From Mycolicibacterium austroafricanum (GTDB taxonomy: Bacteria; Actinomycetota; Actinomycetes; Mycobacteriales; Mycobacteriaceae), in the NCBI RefSeq assembly GCF_902705885.1, contig NZ_CACSIP010000024.1:1-41933 (forward strand): DNA of 41,933 nt, written 5' to 3'. Under the pieces are notes generated by a model. It was not told where the DNA came from, searched no databases, and saw only the letters and a program-made list of their open reading frames with translations. Made by a program: the position numbers and the translations under genes. Of this stretch, positions 32,306-40,334 are shown one piece after another. Each line of letters begins with the position of its first letter. Within the stretch, counting starts at the first letter, position 1.

Positions 32306-32311
32306 TAGCAT
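32306..32311 (+). promoter_or_regulatory. Candidate -10 of lat, near-leaderless
   Basis: TAGCAT lies seven bases before ATG 32318, inside an A/T-rich stretch (32227-32306) that is unusual for this genome. No ribosome binding site follows, so lat is probably leaderless. The A/T-rich stretch upstream, including ACAGAAATTTTATGG at the end of lrpA, would suit Lrp binding. A clear -35 was not seen. Confidence 0.4.
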
Positions 32312-32317
32312 GGTGGT

Positions 32318-33667
32318 ATGACTGATCTTCTTCCGGTCGCCAGCCATGCCCGACTTGCTCCTGCCGACGTGCGCGAGGTGCTGTCGCGCAGCATTCTCGC
32401 CGACGGCCTCGACCTCGTCCTCGACATCGAGCGCTCGCAGGGCTCGTATCTCGTTGATGCCCGCACCGGGCGCGGCTACCTCGACATGTTCACCTTCTTC
32501 GCGTCCTCGGCGCTGGGGATGAACCACCCCGGCCTGGCCGACGACGACGACTTCCGCGCCGAACTCACCGCGGCCGCGCTGAACAAGCCGAGCAACTCCG
32601 ACGTCTACAGCGTCCCGATGGCCCGCTTCGTCGACACATTCGCACGGGTGCTCGGCGACCCGGCGCTGCCACACCTGTTCTTCGTCGACGGTGGGGCGCT
32701 GGCGGTGGAGAACGCACTGAAGGTCGCGTTCGACTGGAAGAGCCGCTTCAACGAGGCCCGCGGACTGGATCCGGCGCTGGGAACCAAGGTGTTGCACCTG
32801 CGCGGCGCCTTCCACGGACGCAGCGGATACACCATGTCGCTGACCAACACCGATCCCAACAAGGTGGCGCGCTTCCCGAAGTTCGACTGGCCCCGCATCG
32901 ACGCGCCGTATCAGCGCCTCGGCGCGAACATGGATGCGCTGGAGGCAGAATCGATCCGGCAGGCGCGCGCGGCGTTCGAAGCCGCTCCACATGACATCGC
33001 GTGTTTCATCGCCGAACCGATCCAGGGGGAGGGCGGCGACCGGCACTTCCGTCCGCAGTTCTTCGCCGCGATGAGGCAATTGTGCGACGAGTTCGATGCG
33101 CTGCTGATCCTCGACGAGGTTCAGACCGGCTGCGGTATCACCGGAACCGCTTGGGCCTACCAGCAGTTGGGGGTGCTGCCCGACGTGCTGGCCTTCGGCA
33201 AGAAGACCCAGGTCTGCGGCGTCATGGCGGGGGGTCGGGTCGACGAGGTCCCCGACAACGTGTTCGCGGTCAGCTCGCGGATCAACTCGACGTGGGGCGG
33301 CAACCTCGTCGACATGGTCCGGTCGCGCCGGATCCTGGAGGTCATCGAGTCCGACGGGTTGTTCGAGCGGGCCGCGGTGAACGGGCGGTATCTGCGAGAG
33401 CGGCTGCAGGAGTTGGCTGTCGAGTTCCCCGCACTGGTGCGTGACGCGCGCGGCCGCGGCCTGATGTGCGCGTTCAGCATGCCGACAGCGGCGCAGCGGG
33501 ACGCGCTGATCGCGCGGCTGTGGGACAGCGGAGTCGTCATGCTGGGCTCCGGCGCCGACAGCGTGCGGTTCCGGCCCGCGCTGACGGTTTCGCGAGACGA
33601 ACTCGACGCCGCGGTGGACGCGGTGCGCGACGTGCTCACGGGGATGTCGGTTCGGCAGGCAGGGTGA
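32318..33667 (+). CDS. lat: L-lysine 6-aminotransferase
   Basis: A 449-residue class III PLP-dependent aminotransferase that transfers the epsilon-amino group of lysine to 2-oxoglutarate. The product is aminoadipate semialdehyde, which Pcd then oxidises. Asp266 (LILDEVQTG) contacts the PLP ring nitrogen and Lys296 in FGKKTQVCG is the PLP lysine (equivalent to Lys300 of M. tuberculosis Lat). Length and sequence agree with Rv3290c, a gene known to be strongly induced in starved M. tuberculosis. It follows lrpA by 29 bp. Its 3' end overlaps the convergent Mrr-like gene by 32 bp. Confidence 0.95.
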   Translation: MTDLLPVASHARLAPADVREVLSRSILADGLDLVLDIERSQGSYLVDARTGRGYLDMFTFFASSALGMNHPGLADDDDFRAELTAAALNKPSNSDVYSVPMARFVDTFARVLGDPALPHLFFVDGGALAVENALKVAFDWKSRFNEARGLDPALGTKVLHLRGAFHGRSGYTMSLTNTDPNKVARFPKFDWPRIDAPYQRLGANMDALEAESIRQARAAFEAAPHDIACFIAEPIQGEGGDRHFRPQFFAAMRQLCDEFDALLILDEVQTGCGITGTAWAYQQLGVLPDVLAFGKKTQVCGVMAGGRVDEVPDNVFAVSSRINSTWGGNLVDMVRSRRILEVIESDGLFERAAVNGRYLRERLQELAVEFPALVRDARGRGLMCAFSMPTAAQRDALIARLWDSGVVMLGSGADSVRFRPALTVSRDELDAAVDAVRDVLTGMSVRQAG

Positions 33668-34208
33668 GTCGGCGGATCGTCGAGCGCAGCCTCGGCAGAT
33701 CCGCGCCCCCGACGAGTACACACCCGTGCAGCTCGGCGAGTTTGCGTGCGGCGGGCGTGAACTCGTTGTTGGTGACGACCATGGTCGCCGTGCAGTCCTG
33801 CATGGGCGCCCCGGCGACCACCTCCTGGACTGCGCTGGCTCCGACCGGGCGTGCGCGCCGTTTGCACTGAACCGCCAGCCGGTTGGGTCGGTGTCCGATG
33901 ATCAGGTCGACGCCCCAGTCGCCGGTGAGCGAGGTCATGATCACCGGGACGCCGCAGGACCGTGCGATCCTGGCGACGTAGTCCTCGAAATCGGTGCCCG
34001 ACATGTCTTCCCCGACGGCACGCTCCGCCGCCCCCGGGGTGGCCGCGCCGACGAGGGTGGCCAGAAAGAAGCGCGGAGCGGTGGTGACGACGAGGGGGAC
34101 CAGCACCGCCAGCGCCACGCTGACGGTCAGGCCGGCGCCGATCAGGTAGGCAGTCACGCCGACCGCCACGCCCAGCACGGCGTACAGCTTCCACCGCAGC
34201 CTGGTCAC
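33636..34208 (-). CDS. Membrane-anchored Mrr-like restriction endonuclease-fold protein
   Basis: A 190-residue protein. Two hydrophobic helices at the N-terminus (about residues 8-48) are followed by an Mrr_cat-type nuclease domain with the pattern TGDWGVDLII...LAVQCKRRARPVG (D...QxK). The Mrr family cleaves modified DNA, but many short membrane-anchored members are uncharacterised. The start is taken as GTG 34208 (VTRLRWKLY) just before the first helix; a longer frame adds a non-family N-terminus. It overlaps lat by 32 bp tail to tail. Next to it lies a broken oxidoreductase gene, suggesting local rearrangement. Confidence 0.75.
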   Translation of the reverse strand: MTRLRWKLYAVLGVAVGVTAYLIGAGLTVSVALAVLVPLVVTTAPRFFLATLVGAATPGAAERAVGEDMSGTDFEDYVARIARSCGVPVIMTSLTGDWGVDLIIGHRPNRLAVQCKRRARPVGASAVQEVVAGAPMQDCTATMVVTNNEFTPAARKLAELHGCVLVGGADLPRLRSTIRRLTLPAEPTSP

Positions 34209-34303
34209 GGACGAATGGTAAACACCCGCAGTGACAAGCCAGTCACAATGCCGTGGTAAGCACGGCTGATGATGCTCATCAACGGTCCGACCGGCAATGT
34301 CGG

Positions 34304-34827
34304 TCACGAGCTGGACGCCGCGGCGTCGACCCGCCTCCCCAACGCGAACCCGCCTGCGCCGGCGACCAGTGCGCCCACGGTCGCCGCCAGCGAGCTCAGG
34401 ACGAACCGGCGTCGGTCGAGTCCGGTCGCCGGGGCCTCAGCGGGGGCGGCGCCAGTAACGCCAGCCGGCCGGTGGCCTGTTCGTGCACGGCCAGCACCCC
34501 GATGACCCCCAGCACGACGATCGCGGCGAGTCCCGGCGCCAGGCTGCGACGGGAGATCAGCCCGATCAGCAGTCCGGCGAGCGCGAGCACCACGGCCATG
34601 CCGACCAGCAGGGCGGGCTTGTCGTTGGTGCCGAAGTAGGTGATCGCGAAGTCCTTGACGGCCGCGGGCGTGCGATCGATCGTGGCGTTGCCGACGGCCA
34701 GAAACGGCGACCCGGCGGGGATGAGGATGAGCCCGGCGACCAGGTGACCCACGCCGAGAGCGGCGATCACTGCGGTCAGCCCGGTGAGTGCAGCGCGGAC
34801 AGCGGGCACCCGGGTGGTCGACGTCAT
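34304..34827 (-). pseudogene. Frameshifted 5' remnant of a membrane molybdopterin oxidoreductase gene
   Basis: From ATG 34827 the frame encodes four hydrophobic segments with TPAAVKDFAITYFGTNDKPA between the first two, the typical N-terminal membrane region of actinobacterial sulfite oxidase-like proteins (Rv0218 type). It then loses family character at about 34450. The family's continuation, TGLDRRRFVLSSLAATVGAL followed by GALVAGAGGFALGRR, is found in the next frame from about 34445 down to a stop at 34304. The shift maps to a C-rich run near 34448. The catalytic molybdopterin domain, which should follow, is absent. So the gene is both frameshifted and truncated. A sequencing error could explain the shift but not the missing domain. 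Confidence 0.65.
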
Positions 34828-34911
34828 AGTGGTAGTTCGTTGCGGTCAGCCATCGGGATGGCAGAGACATCGCCGGGACCCTCCCGGGCAGAGCCCAGAA
34901 GCCCTCCGGGG

Positions 34912-35175
34912 TCAGTCGGTGCGGATATGCCGCACCGTGGCGCGGCACCACCGGTCGAACATCCGCACCGCTGCCGGCGCCCACCGCTGTCCCAACCTGT
35001 CGAGGACGGCGACGGTGACGAGCAGTGCGACCAGTAGCGTCATCAGCCCGAGAAGCGGATGCAGAGCTGCCGAGACGGCTGTCAGGTTGAACGCGGCCAC
35101 GAGGGTGACCACCGCGACGGCAATGAGTTTGGCGCCACCGAAGTTCGGTTCGACAACAGGATGCGGGCTGGTCAT
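34912..35175 (-). CDS. Small membrane protein, unknown
   Basis: An 87-residue protein with two hydrophobic helices (about residues 15-36 and 42-60), then a basic stretch with RWAPAAVRMFDRWCRATVRH. No family recognised. It has a good ribosome site (GAGGAG, eight bases before ATG 35175) and a near-consensus promoter immediately upstream, so it is very likely expressed. It is followed 84 bp later by the oxidoreductase remnant, with which it may once have formed an operon. It could be a helper of that membrane enzyme or of the DAB carbon-uptake system upstream; nothing in the sequence decides. Confidence 0.7.
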   Translation of the reverse strand: MTSPHPVVEPNFGGAKLIAVAVVTLVAAFNLTAVSAALHPLLGLMTLLVALLVTVAVLDRLGQRWAPAAVRMFDRWCRATVRHIRTD

Positions 35176-35196
35176 CTGCTACTCCTCGGGACTCTG

Positions 35197-35225
35197 AGAT
35201 TAACGAAATTGGATTCACGTGTCAA
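35197..35225 (-). promoter_or_regulatory. Near-consensus sigma-A promoter for the small membrane protein
   Basis: On the minus strand TTGACA (35220-35225), a spacer of exactly 17 bp and TAATCT (35197-35202) lie 22 bp before ATG 35175, with a GAGGAG ribosome site between. It is the best promoter match in the window. It separates the small membrane protein from the carbonic anhydrase gene that ends at 35255. Confidence 0.65.
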
Positions 35226-35254
35226 GGGCCGCCAAACAGCTTGCACGCCTGGGT

Positions 35255-35842
35255 TCATACGACCTCCGCGAGTGGGTCCGCATGATCGTCGACGGCACCG
35301 ATGGTGGCGTGCACCCGGACCCGCAGATCGGTCGAAGCATATGTGGCGCAGATGATTCCGCATGTCCGCTGGTCCACACGCGTGGACAGCGCAGGGGAGC
35401 GTTGGGCCAGCGCGACACCGGTCTCGACGACGTGGGCGGCGGCCACCGACTGGACCGAGTCGGCGGCGGTGCCGCGCCGTACCACCGAGAGCAATGCGTG
35501 CTCGACGACCCGGCGCATCGACCCGCCCGGCAGCTCGGCGTGCTCCCAGGCCTTCAGCGCCGACTGCATGGCCGGGCAGTCGTCGTGGCCGAGCACAACG
35601 ATGAGTGGAACCTCGAGTATCTCGACGGCGTACTCGAGGCTGCCCAGCACGCCGGCGTCCACGGCGTGGCCCCAGGTGCTGATGTCGAGCAGTGCGCCGG
35701 GAGCCTGGCCCAGCACAGCCTCATTGGTGAGCCGGGCGTCGGCACACCGGAAGACGGCGGCAACAGGCTGATCCGCTGACTGCACGCTGACGAGCCGGTT
35801 GCCGGCACGCAGTCGCTGCCAGATGGCGAGTGGGGTGTTCAT
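35255..35842 (-). CDS. Beta-class carbonic anhydrase
   Basis: A 195-residue enzyme interconverting CO2 and bicarbonate. The beta-class zinc site is complete: Cys33-Ala-Asp35-Ala-Arg37 and His86-x-x-Cys89 (GHDDC). The rest (GSLEYAVEILEVPLIVVLGH) is typical of the family. It is the last gene of the dabB-dabA-PII unit, 24 bp after the PII-like gene, and AAGGACG precedes its ATG. In this setting it would equilibrate the bicarbonate or CO2 delivered by DabAB. No signal peptide, so cytosolic. Confidence 0.9.
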   Translation of the reverse strand: MNTPLAIWQRLRAGNRLVSVQSADQPVAAVFRCADARLTNEAVLGQAPGALLDISTWGHAVDAGVLGSLEYAVEILEVPLIVVLGHDDCPAMQSALKAWEHAELPGGSMRRVVEHALLSVVRRGTAADSVQSVAAAHVVETGVALAQRSPALSTRVDQRTCGIICATYASTDLRVRVHATIGAVDDHADPLAEVV

Positions 35843-35866
35843 CGACGACGTCCTTTCGTGGTGGGT

Positions 35867-36187
35867 TCAGCTGAAATAATCGGGTCTGCTGACGTAGGTC
35901 TCGGTCACGAACATCACGCCCGAGGACGCGTCCAGCATCGGCCGCAGTCCCGCGAGCAGTGCCTCGACCTTTGCGTCGGGCACCACGGTGATGATCAGTT
36001 CGAGGGTGGCCTGCTGGTTGAACAGCAGCCGGCCCTGGTGGTAGCCGTGATGGCCGAGTCCGGAGACCCCGGACAGGCTGGTGTACCCGGTGGCACCGAC
36101 GCTGCCGATGAGCTCCCGGACCGCGGGCGCGTCCGTTCCGCTGACAACGACTTCGATCTTGGTCATCTTGGTCAGGGCGGGTGTCAT
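35867..36187 (-). CDS. PII-like signalling protein of the DAB operon
   Basis: A 106-residue protein with the PII (ferredoxin-like) pattern. TKIEVVVSGTDAPAVRELI forms the first strand and helix, a T-loop-like segment with GLGHHGYHQGR follows at about residues 43-53, then LELIITVVPDAKVEALL. PII-like proteins in carbon-uptake loci (SbtB, CPII) bind nucleotides or bicarbonate and tune the transporter. The start ATG 36187 overlaps the dabA stop (ATGA), so production is tied to DabA. The loop lacks the GlnB uridylylation tyrosine context and is rich in histidine, hinting at a different ligand. A longer frame reaching into dabA is rejected. Confidence 0.85.
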   Translation of the reverse strand: MTPALTKMTKIEVVVSGTDAPAVRELIGSVGATGYTSLSGVSGLGHHGYHQGRLLFNQQATLELIITVVPDAKVEALLAGLRPMLDASSGVMFVTETYVSRPDYFS

Positions 36188-38739
36188 GGAATCATCTCCT
36201 CGTCGTGAACGGGTTGTGGACAACGGATTTCGGCCCAGGGCTGCCAGCCGGCCCGGGTCCAGCGCTGCCATGGGTGGGTCGGGTGCTCGCGGGCGGCGAC
36301 GGAGACCCAGTCGTTGCCGAACAGCTGTTGCAGAATCGGATTGCGCCCGATCACGGCGTCGATACGCGCCAGCGGGGCCTGGACGACGGCAAGAAGCCGT
36401 TGGGGCTCATGCAGCATCCCGTCGCGGTAGCTGACCGATTGCCACGGCAGCCCCAGACGAAGGTCGCCGACATGGCCGGTGATCACCCCGACATTTCCGA
36501 CAACGTTGTGGACGGTCTTGGTTCCCGCGCCGAAGACATCCGGGGCCACGGTGGAGAAGTAGTACTGGCAGTTGATCCACTGGGCCACCACCAGGGGCGC
36601 GGTCAGGATGGTCTCCAGCGCGGTGCCATCGGAGTCGGCCCCGGCGTCGTAGGAGTGCAGGAATGTTCGGCGTTGCAGGTCGAGCCCGCGGGTGACGTCG
36701 CGCGGCGCGATCACGAACGCGGCGTTGCCGGCCAGTCCCCACTCGGGGTACACCTGCGCCCAGTCGACCGATCTGCGCCCGACGTGCCTGGCGGCGGCGC
36801 CCGGTGACCGGTGCCGCTGGGCGCCGGGCAGCACCGCGCACCGTTCGGCCGCCAGGGCGCGTCCGGCACGGGACAGGTCGGCTCGGAGGCGGTCGACGTC
36901 GGCGCGGTGGTCGGGAGGGATCAGGTGGGTGTCGAGAATGGTGACGCGGTCGGTGGCGGTGTCATGCAGGGCCGCGACGACGTGGGTGCCCTCCGGGATC
37001 GTGATGCCCGCCCTGCGCAACTCGTCGCGGACTTCGGTCTGGTTGAGGATGTGTGCCGCAGTGCGGGCATTGGGCCCGCCTCCCTGCCCGCCGCACGCGC
37101 CGCAGTCCAGCGACGCCTGATACGGGTTGTTCTCCGTGTCGCTGTGGTGGCCGCACAGGACGACCAACCTTCCGAATCCCGTTGTCAAACCGATGGTTTT
37201 GAGCATCACCTGCGCGAATAGGACCCGCTCTTCGAGTGGCATCGATTCCACGGTCAGCAGTGTCTGCGCGGCGGGGGCGATCGCGTCACGAAGCCTGCGG
37301 CGCACACCGGCCACGGCTGACGGGGTCAGGGTCTTGGCTGCCGACAGGGGTGCGGCGAAGCAGCCGGCGGCTTCGGCGAGGGCGAAGGGGGCGGTCGCAG
37401 ACTCCTTGGCGGAGTGGAAGGCCGACTCGGCCCCGGCCAGGATGGTGGCGCCGCTCAGCCGACGCTCGGCGGCGCGACGGGCTTGGGGGGCAGGCTCTTC
37501 GGCGATGAGGTGGTTGGGTGAGATCAGCACCGGACACAGATCAGCGGGTGCCCCGGCCAGCAGATCGGTGAACCGGATCGCGACGGCGAAGAACCCGGCG
37601 AATCCCAGGGTCTGGTAGTCACCGCACGCCTCGAGGTGGCGCCGCAGTCCTTCCGAGCGGGTGTCGATGCACGTGATGAGCTGAGTGTGCGCGGGCCGGG
37701 CACCACACGGTGAGTGGGAAGCCAAGTCGGCGAGCAACTGGTCCTGGTAGTGGGCCTCGAAGGCGTTCTGCCAGATCATCAAGCGGGCCGGGGTGGGCAA
37801 CGCGGCCAGGATCCTGGCCGCCCTCGCCAGGTCGCACCCGGCGTCGGCGATGCCCCACATCCGGAACAAGTGCGCGGCGCGGTCCCTCGCGGTGCACAGC
37901 GCAGGCAGGGGAGGCTCCGTGATCTGGCTCCCGTGGTCTCGCAGAAGCGCCGCTTCGTAACTCAGCCGCATCCCCAGGTACTGCAGCAGGTCGACACCGA
38001 CGTCGCGGTCGGCACACCAGTTGACGTGTGCGGCCCAGCCCGGCAGCCGGGTCAGATGGGCCTGCAGATAGGTGACCCGTTCGTCGTCAGTGACGCCGAG
38101 AGCGTCCAGCGCCTGCAGAACGGCGTCGTCGGGTCGGTCGGCGACACCGCGAAGCCGGGTGCGCACGGTGCGCGGCAGAGTGCGGTCGGTCGGTGCGAGT
38201 GCCCGCCACGCCCGGTAGAAGCCGCGTTCGCGGCCGGGCATCGCCCAGCCCGCGTCGCCGAGGAACGCGGCCAGCCATTTCGCGGCCTGCGCGTCGACGG
38301 TGCCGGCCGCGGCAGCGGCCCGCTCTTCGGATCGAGTCCGGCGACGGCGCAGTGGTTCTGGGGCGGGCGCGCCATGCAGAAGGTCGGCGCGCAGCAGCGC
38401 GGTGGTGGTGACGCGGCGGTTCGCGAGCTGCAGATCCGGTTCTTCGGCGAGTATCGGGTCGCGGCGGATGAGTGCGCGGTCCAGGTCGTCATCGGTGATG
38501 CGGCCCTGGTGGTAGAGCGTGCGGAACACGCTCTCGGACAGGGTGCCGGGTGTGCCGTAGAGGTCGCCGGCGCGCCGGATGGCCTGCTCGAAGGGCATGG
38601 CTTGCAGACCTGCCAGCGGATTGACCGCGATGAAGGTGTCCAGCGGGTAGTGGGTGGGCAGTACCCGCGCGGAAAGCCGGATGTCGCTGCGCAGCCGGGC
38701 GCGGCTCGAGTCCGGTCGGGTTGATGTCGTCTCGGTCAT
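36184..38739 (-). CDS. dabA: DabA, zinc-containing subunit of the DAB inorganic carbon pump (DUF2309)
   Basis: An 851-residue DUF2309 protein. It has a beta-carbonic-anhydrase-like zinc site: Cys367 and Asp369 (CIDTRSE), His531 (LCGHHSD) and Cys546 (LDCGACGG). The 15-residue spacing of the last two equals that of characterised DabA. DabA with the proton channel DabB captures CO2 as bicarbonate at the membrane, driven by ion flow. The start ATG 38739 (MTETTSTRPD) overlaps the dabB stop as ATGA and gives the family N-terminus (RVLPTHYPLDTFIAVNPLAG); frames extending into dabB are rejected. It overlaps the PII-like gene at its 3' end. Confidence 0.93.
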   Translation of the reverse strand: MTETTSTRPDSSRARLRSDIRLSARVLPTHYPLDTFIAVNPLAGLQAMPFEQAIRRAGDLYGTPGTLSESVFRTLYHQGRITDDDLDRALIRRDPILAEEPDLQLANRRVTTTALLRADLLHGAPAPEPLRRRRTRSEERAAAAAGTVDAQAAKWLAAFLGDAGWAMPGRERGFYRAWRALAPTDRTLPRTVRTRLRGVADRPDDAVLQALDALGVTDDERVTYLQAHLTRLPGWAAHVNWCADRDVGVDLLQYLGMRLSYEAALLRDHGSQITEPPLPALCTARDRAAHLFRMWGIADAGCDLARAARILAALPTPARLMIWQNAFEAHYQDQLLADLASHSPCGARPAHTQLITCIDTRSEGLRRHLEACGDYQTLGFAGFFAVAIRFTDLLAGAPADLCPVLISPNHLIAEEPAPQARRAAERRLSGATILAGAESAFHSAKESATAPFALAEAAGCFAAPLSAAKTLTPSAVAGVRRRLRDAIAPAAQTLLTVESMPLEERVLFAQVMLKTIGLTTGFGRLVVLCGHHSDTENNPYQASLDCGACGGQGGGPNARTAAHILNQTEVRDELRRAGITIPEGTHVVAALHDTATDRVTILDTHLIPPDHRADVDRLRADLSRAGRALAAERCAVLPGAQRHRSPGAAARHVGRRSVDWAQVYPEWGLAGNAAFVIAPRDVTRGLDLQRRTFLHSYDAGADSDGTALETILTAPLVVAQWINCQYYFSTVAPDVFGAGTKTVHNVVGNVGVITGHVGDLRLGLPWQSVSYRDGMLHEPQRLLAVVQAPLARIDAVIGRNPILQQLFGNDWVSVAAREHPTHPWQRWTRAGWQPWAEIRCPQPVHDEEMIP

Positions 38740-40259
38740 CGGAGTGCCCCTGCGGTCGTCGGGTGGATGGTGCCGGCGCTGAGTGCGTGGGTGTAGACGG
38801 CGCGTCGCAGGGCCGCGGCGGCCGGCGACCAGCGCAGGCTCGCCAGCGCACCGAGTAGGAGCACCGCGGCGATGACGGTGACCCAGACGGCAGACGGGGC
38901 GGCCGTGGTATCGGGCAGCGCTGGCGTGAGAAAGGTGGTGGCGGCGCTGATCAGAGCGACGTAGCCCACCGCAGCCGGCAGCAGTACGGCCCCGGCAGTC
39001 AATGCGCCCGCGATGTCGGGCCGACGCTGCAACCAGCCCCAGGTGGCGGCCGCGCCGGTCACCCAGGCGAACAGCAGCAGCGCCTGCTCTGCGGCGTGGG
39101 TGTGCGTCCAGGTAGGGAACAACTCGGTAGCGGCGTACAGCGCGGCCAGGGGGAGTACCGCGGCGGTGAGCAGGCTGAACCGCCGGCGGCCCCCCGTCTG
39201 CTGCGGCGCGGCGGGCAGCGCGGTGGACCGGCGGTGGCGGGCGATCGCCGAGCCGGAGGACAGAAACAGCGTGGCCTTGTAGAAGCCGTGAGCCACCAGG
39301 TGGATCACCGTTGCGGCCCACAAGCCGAGTCCGCAGGTGAGGATCATGAAGCCCATCTGGGCCATGGTCGAATATGCAAGCGCGCCTTTGATATCCGGCT
39401 TGACGAGCATGACGGCTGCGCCGTAGACCATCGTGGTGGTGCCCGCGACGACGAGCAGCCCGGCAGCCAGCGCGGGGCTGGGCAGCGGGCTCAACCTGAT
39501 CAGCAGGATCCCGCCGGCGTTCACCACCCCGGCGTGCAGCAACGCCGACACCGGGGTCGGTGCGGCCAGGGTGGCGGGCAGCCAGCGGTGGAAGGGCAGC
39601 TGCGCGGACCGGGACAACGCCGCGACCACGATCAGTACCGCCACCACCGGCGCCAAGGCGCCCTCGAGCCGTGCGGCCGGGAGGTCGGCCAGGTCGACGG
39701 TGCCCGTGCGGACGTTGATCAGACCCACGGCCACCCACAGGGCGCCGTCGCCGATCAGGAATGCCAGCCCGGCACGGCGCACCCCGTCCCGCGCGCTCGG
39801 CAGATGCCAGTAGGTGCCCAGCAGCAGGCACAACGCGATACCGGCGGTGGTCCAACCGGCAGCGATGCCGACCAGCGTGGTGGCGGTGACCATCACCGCT
39901 GACGCTGCGGTCAGAAGGCTGGCCCCGCCGGTGAACCACCAGGCCCGCGGGTCACCGGCGAGATAACGCACCGCGAACTCCTGTGCCACGGTGCTCACCC
40001 CGAAGATCAGCAGAAGCGCCGCCACCGCGAGCCGGTCGGCGGCGACGGCGAACACACCCGTTGCGGCGGTGGCCTCCTCGCCGCGGGCGGCGCCGGCCGT
40101 CAGCGCTGCGGCGAGGAGGAATCCTGCTCCAGCGGCTACAGAGCCGAGGCGCGACGTGAACACCGGGAACCTCGGGCCGATCGTCGCTGCCACCAGGGCG
40201 GCTGCCATCGGCGCCACGAGCAGTGCCACCAGGGTGGCTGTGTCGTCCCACACCAACAT
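38736..40259 (-). CDS. dabB: DabB, NuoL-like proton-translocating subunit of the DAB pump
   Basis: A 507-residue polytopic protein of the NuoL/ND5/MrpA family with about 13 hydrophobic segments. The family core RSAQLPFHRWLPATLAAPTP and VSALLHAGVVNAGG, with the conserved helix-break lysine/histidine region (VIHLVAHGFYKATLFLSSG), is present. As partner of DabA it carries H+ or Na+ down the gradient to power carbon capture. The start is ATG 40259 (MLVWDDTATL). An in-frame earlier Met would sit inside the -10/-35 promoter. The predicted transcription start is at or next to this ATG, so the operon mRNA is probably leaderless. Confidence 0.92.
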   Translation of the reverse strand: MLVWDDTATLVALLVAPMAAALVAATIGPRFPVFTSRLGSVAAGAGFLLAAALTAGAARGEEATAATGVFAVAADRLAVAALLLIFGVSTVAQEFAVRYLAGDPRAWWFTGGASLLTAASAVMVTATTLVGIAAGWTTAGIALCLLLGTYWHLPSARDGVRRAGLAFLIGDGALWVAVGLINVRTGTVDLADLPAARLEGALAPVVAVLIVVAALSRSAQLPFHRWLPATLAAPTPVSALLHAGVVNAGGILLIRLSPLPSPALAAGLLVVAGTTTMVYGAAVMLVKPDIKGALAYSTMAQMGFMILTCGLGLWAATVIHLVAHGFYKATLFLSSGSAIARHRRSTALPAAPQQTGGRRRFSLLTAAVLPLAALYAATELFPTWTHTHAAEQALLLFAWVTGAAATWGWLQRRPDIAGALTAGAVLLPAAVGYVALISAATTFLTPALPDTTAAPSAVWVTVIAAVLLLGALASLRWSPAAAALRRAVYTHALSAGTIHPTTAGALR

Positions 40260-40266
40260 GCGAAGA

Positions 40267-40296
40267 AAAATACGTGTAATGCACTGCACATGTCAA
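40267..40296 (-). promoter_or_regulatory. Promoter of the dab operon
   Basis: On the minus strand TTGACA (40291-40296), an 18-bp spacer and TATTTT (40267-40272) stand directly before dabB; the expected start point is about 40260, one base from the ATG. The spacer contains TGCAGTGCA, a small dyad that could bind a regulator. Confidence 0.6.
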
Positions 40297-40309
40297 TCTG
40301 CAGTTTTCC

Positions 40310-40334
40310 GGAACGCCCGGACTCCAGACGTTCC
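40310..40334. promoter_or_regulatory. Inverted repeat between dabB and terC, possible operator
   Basis: GGAACG (40310-40315) and CGTTCC (40329-40334) are perfect 6-bp arms 13 bp apart, just upstream of the dab -35. The remaining 175 bp before the TerC-family gene is A/T-richer near 40335-40370 and could hold its promoter. I searched it by eye for a yybP-ykoY (manganese) riboswitch and did not see one. Confidence 0.35.

Noticed and set aside
38740..39939. N-terminal extension of dabA reaching into dabB
   Set aside because: The extension is a shifted reading of dabB. The DabA family N-terminus begins at ATG 38739, which overlaps the dabB stop.
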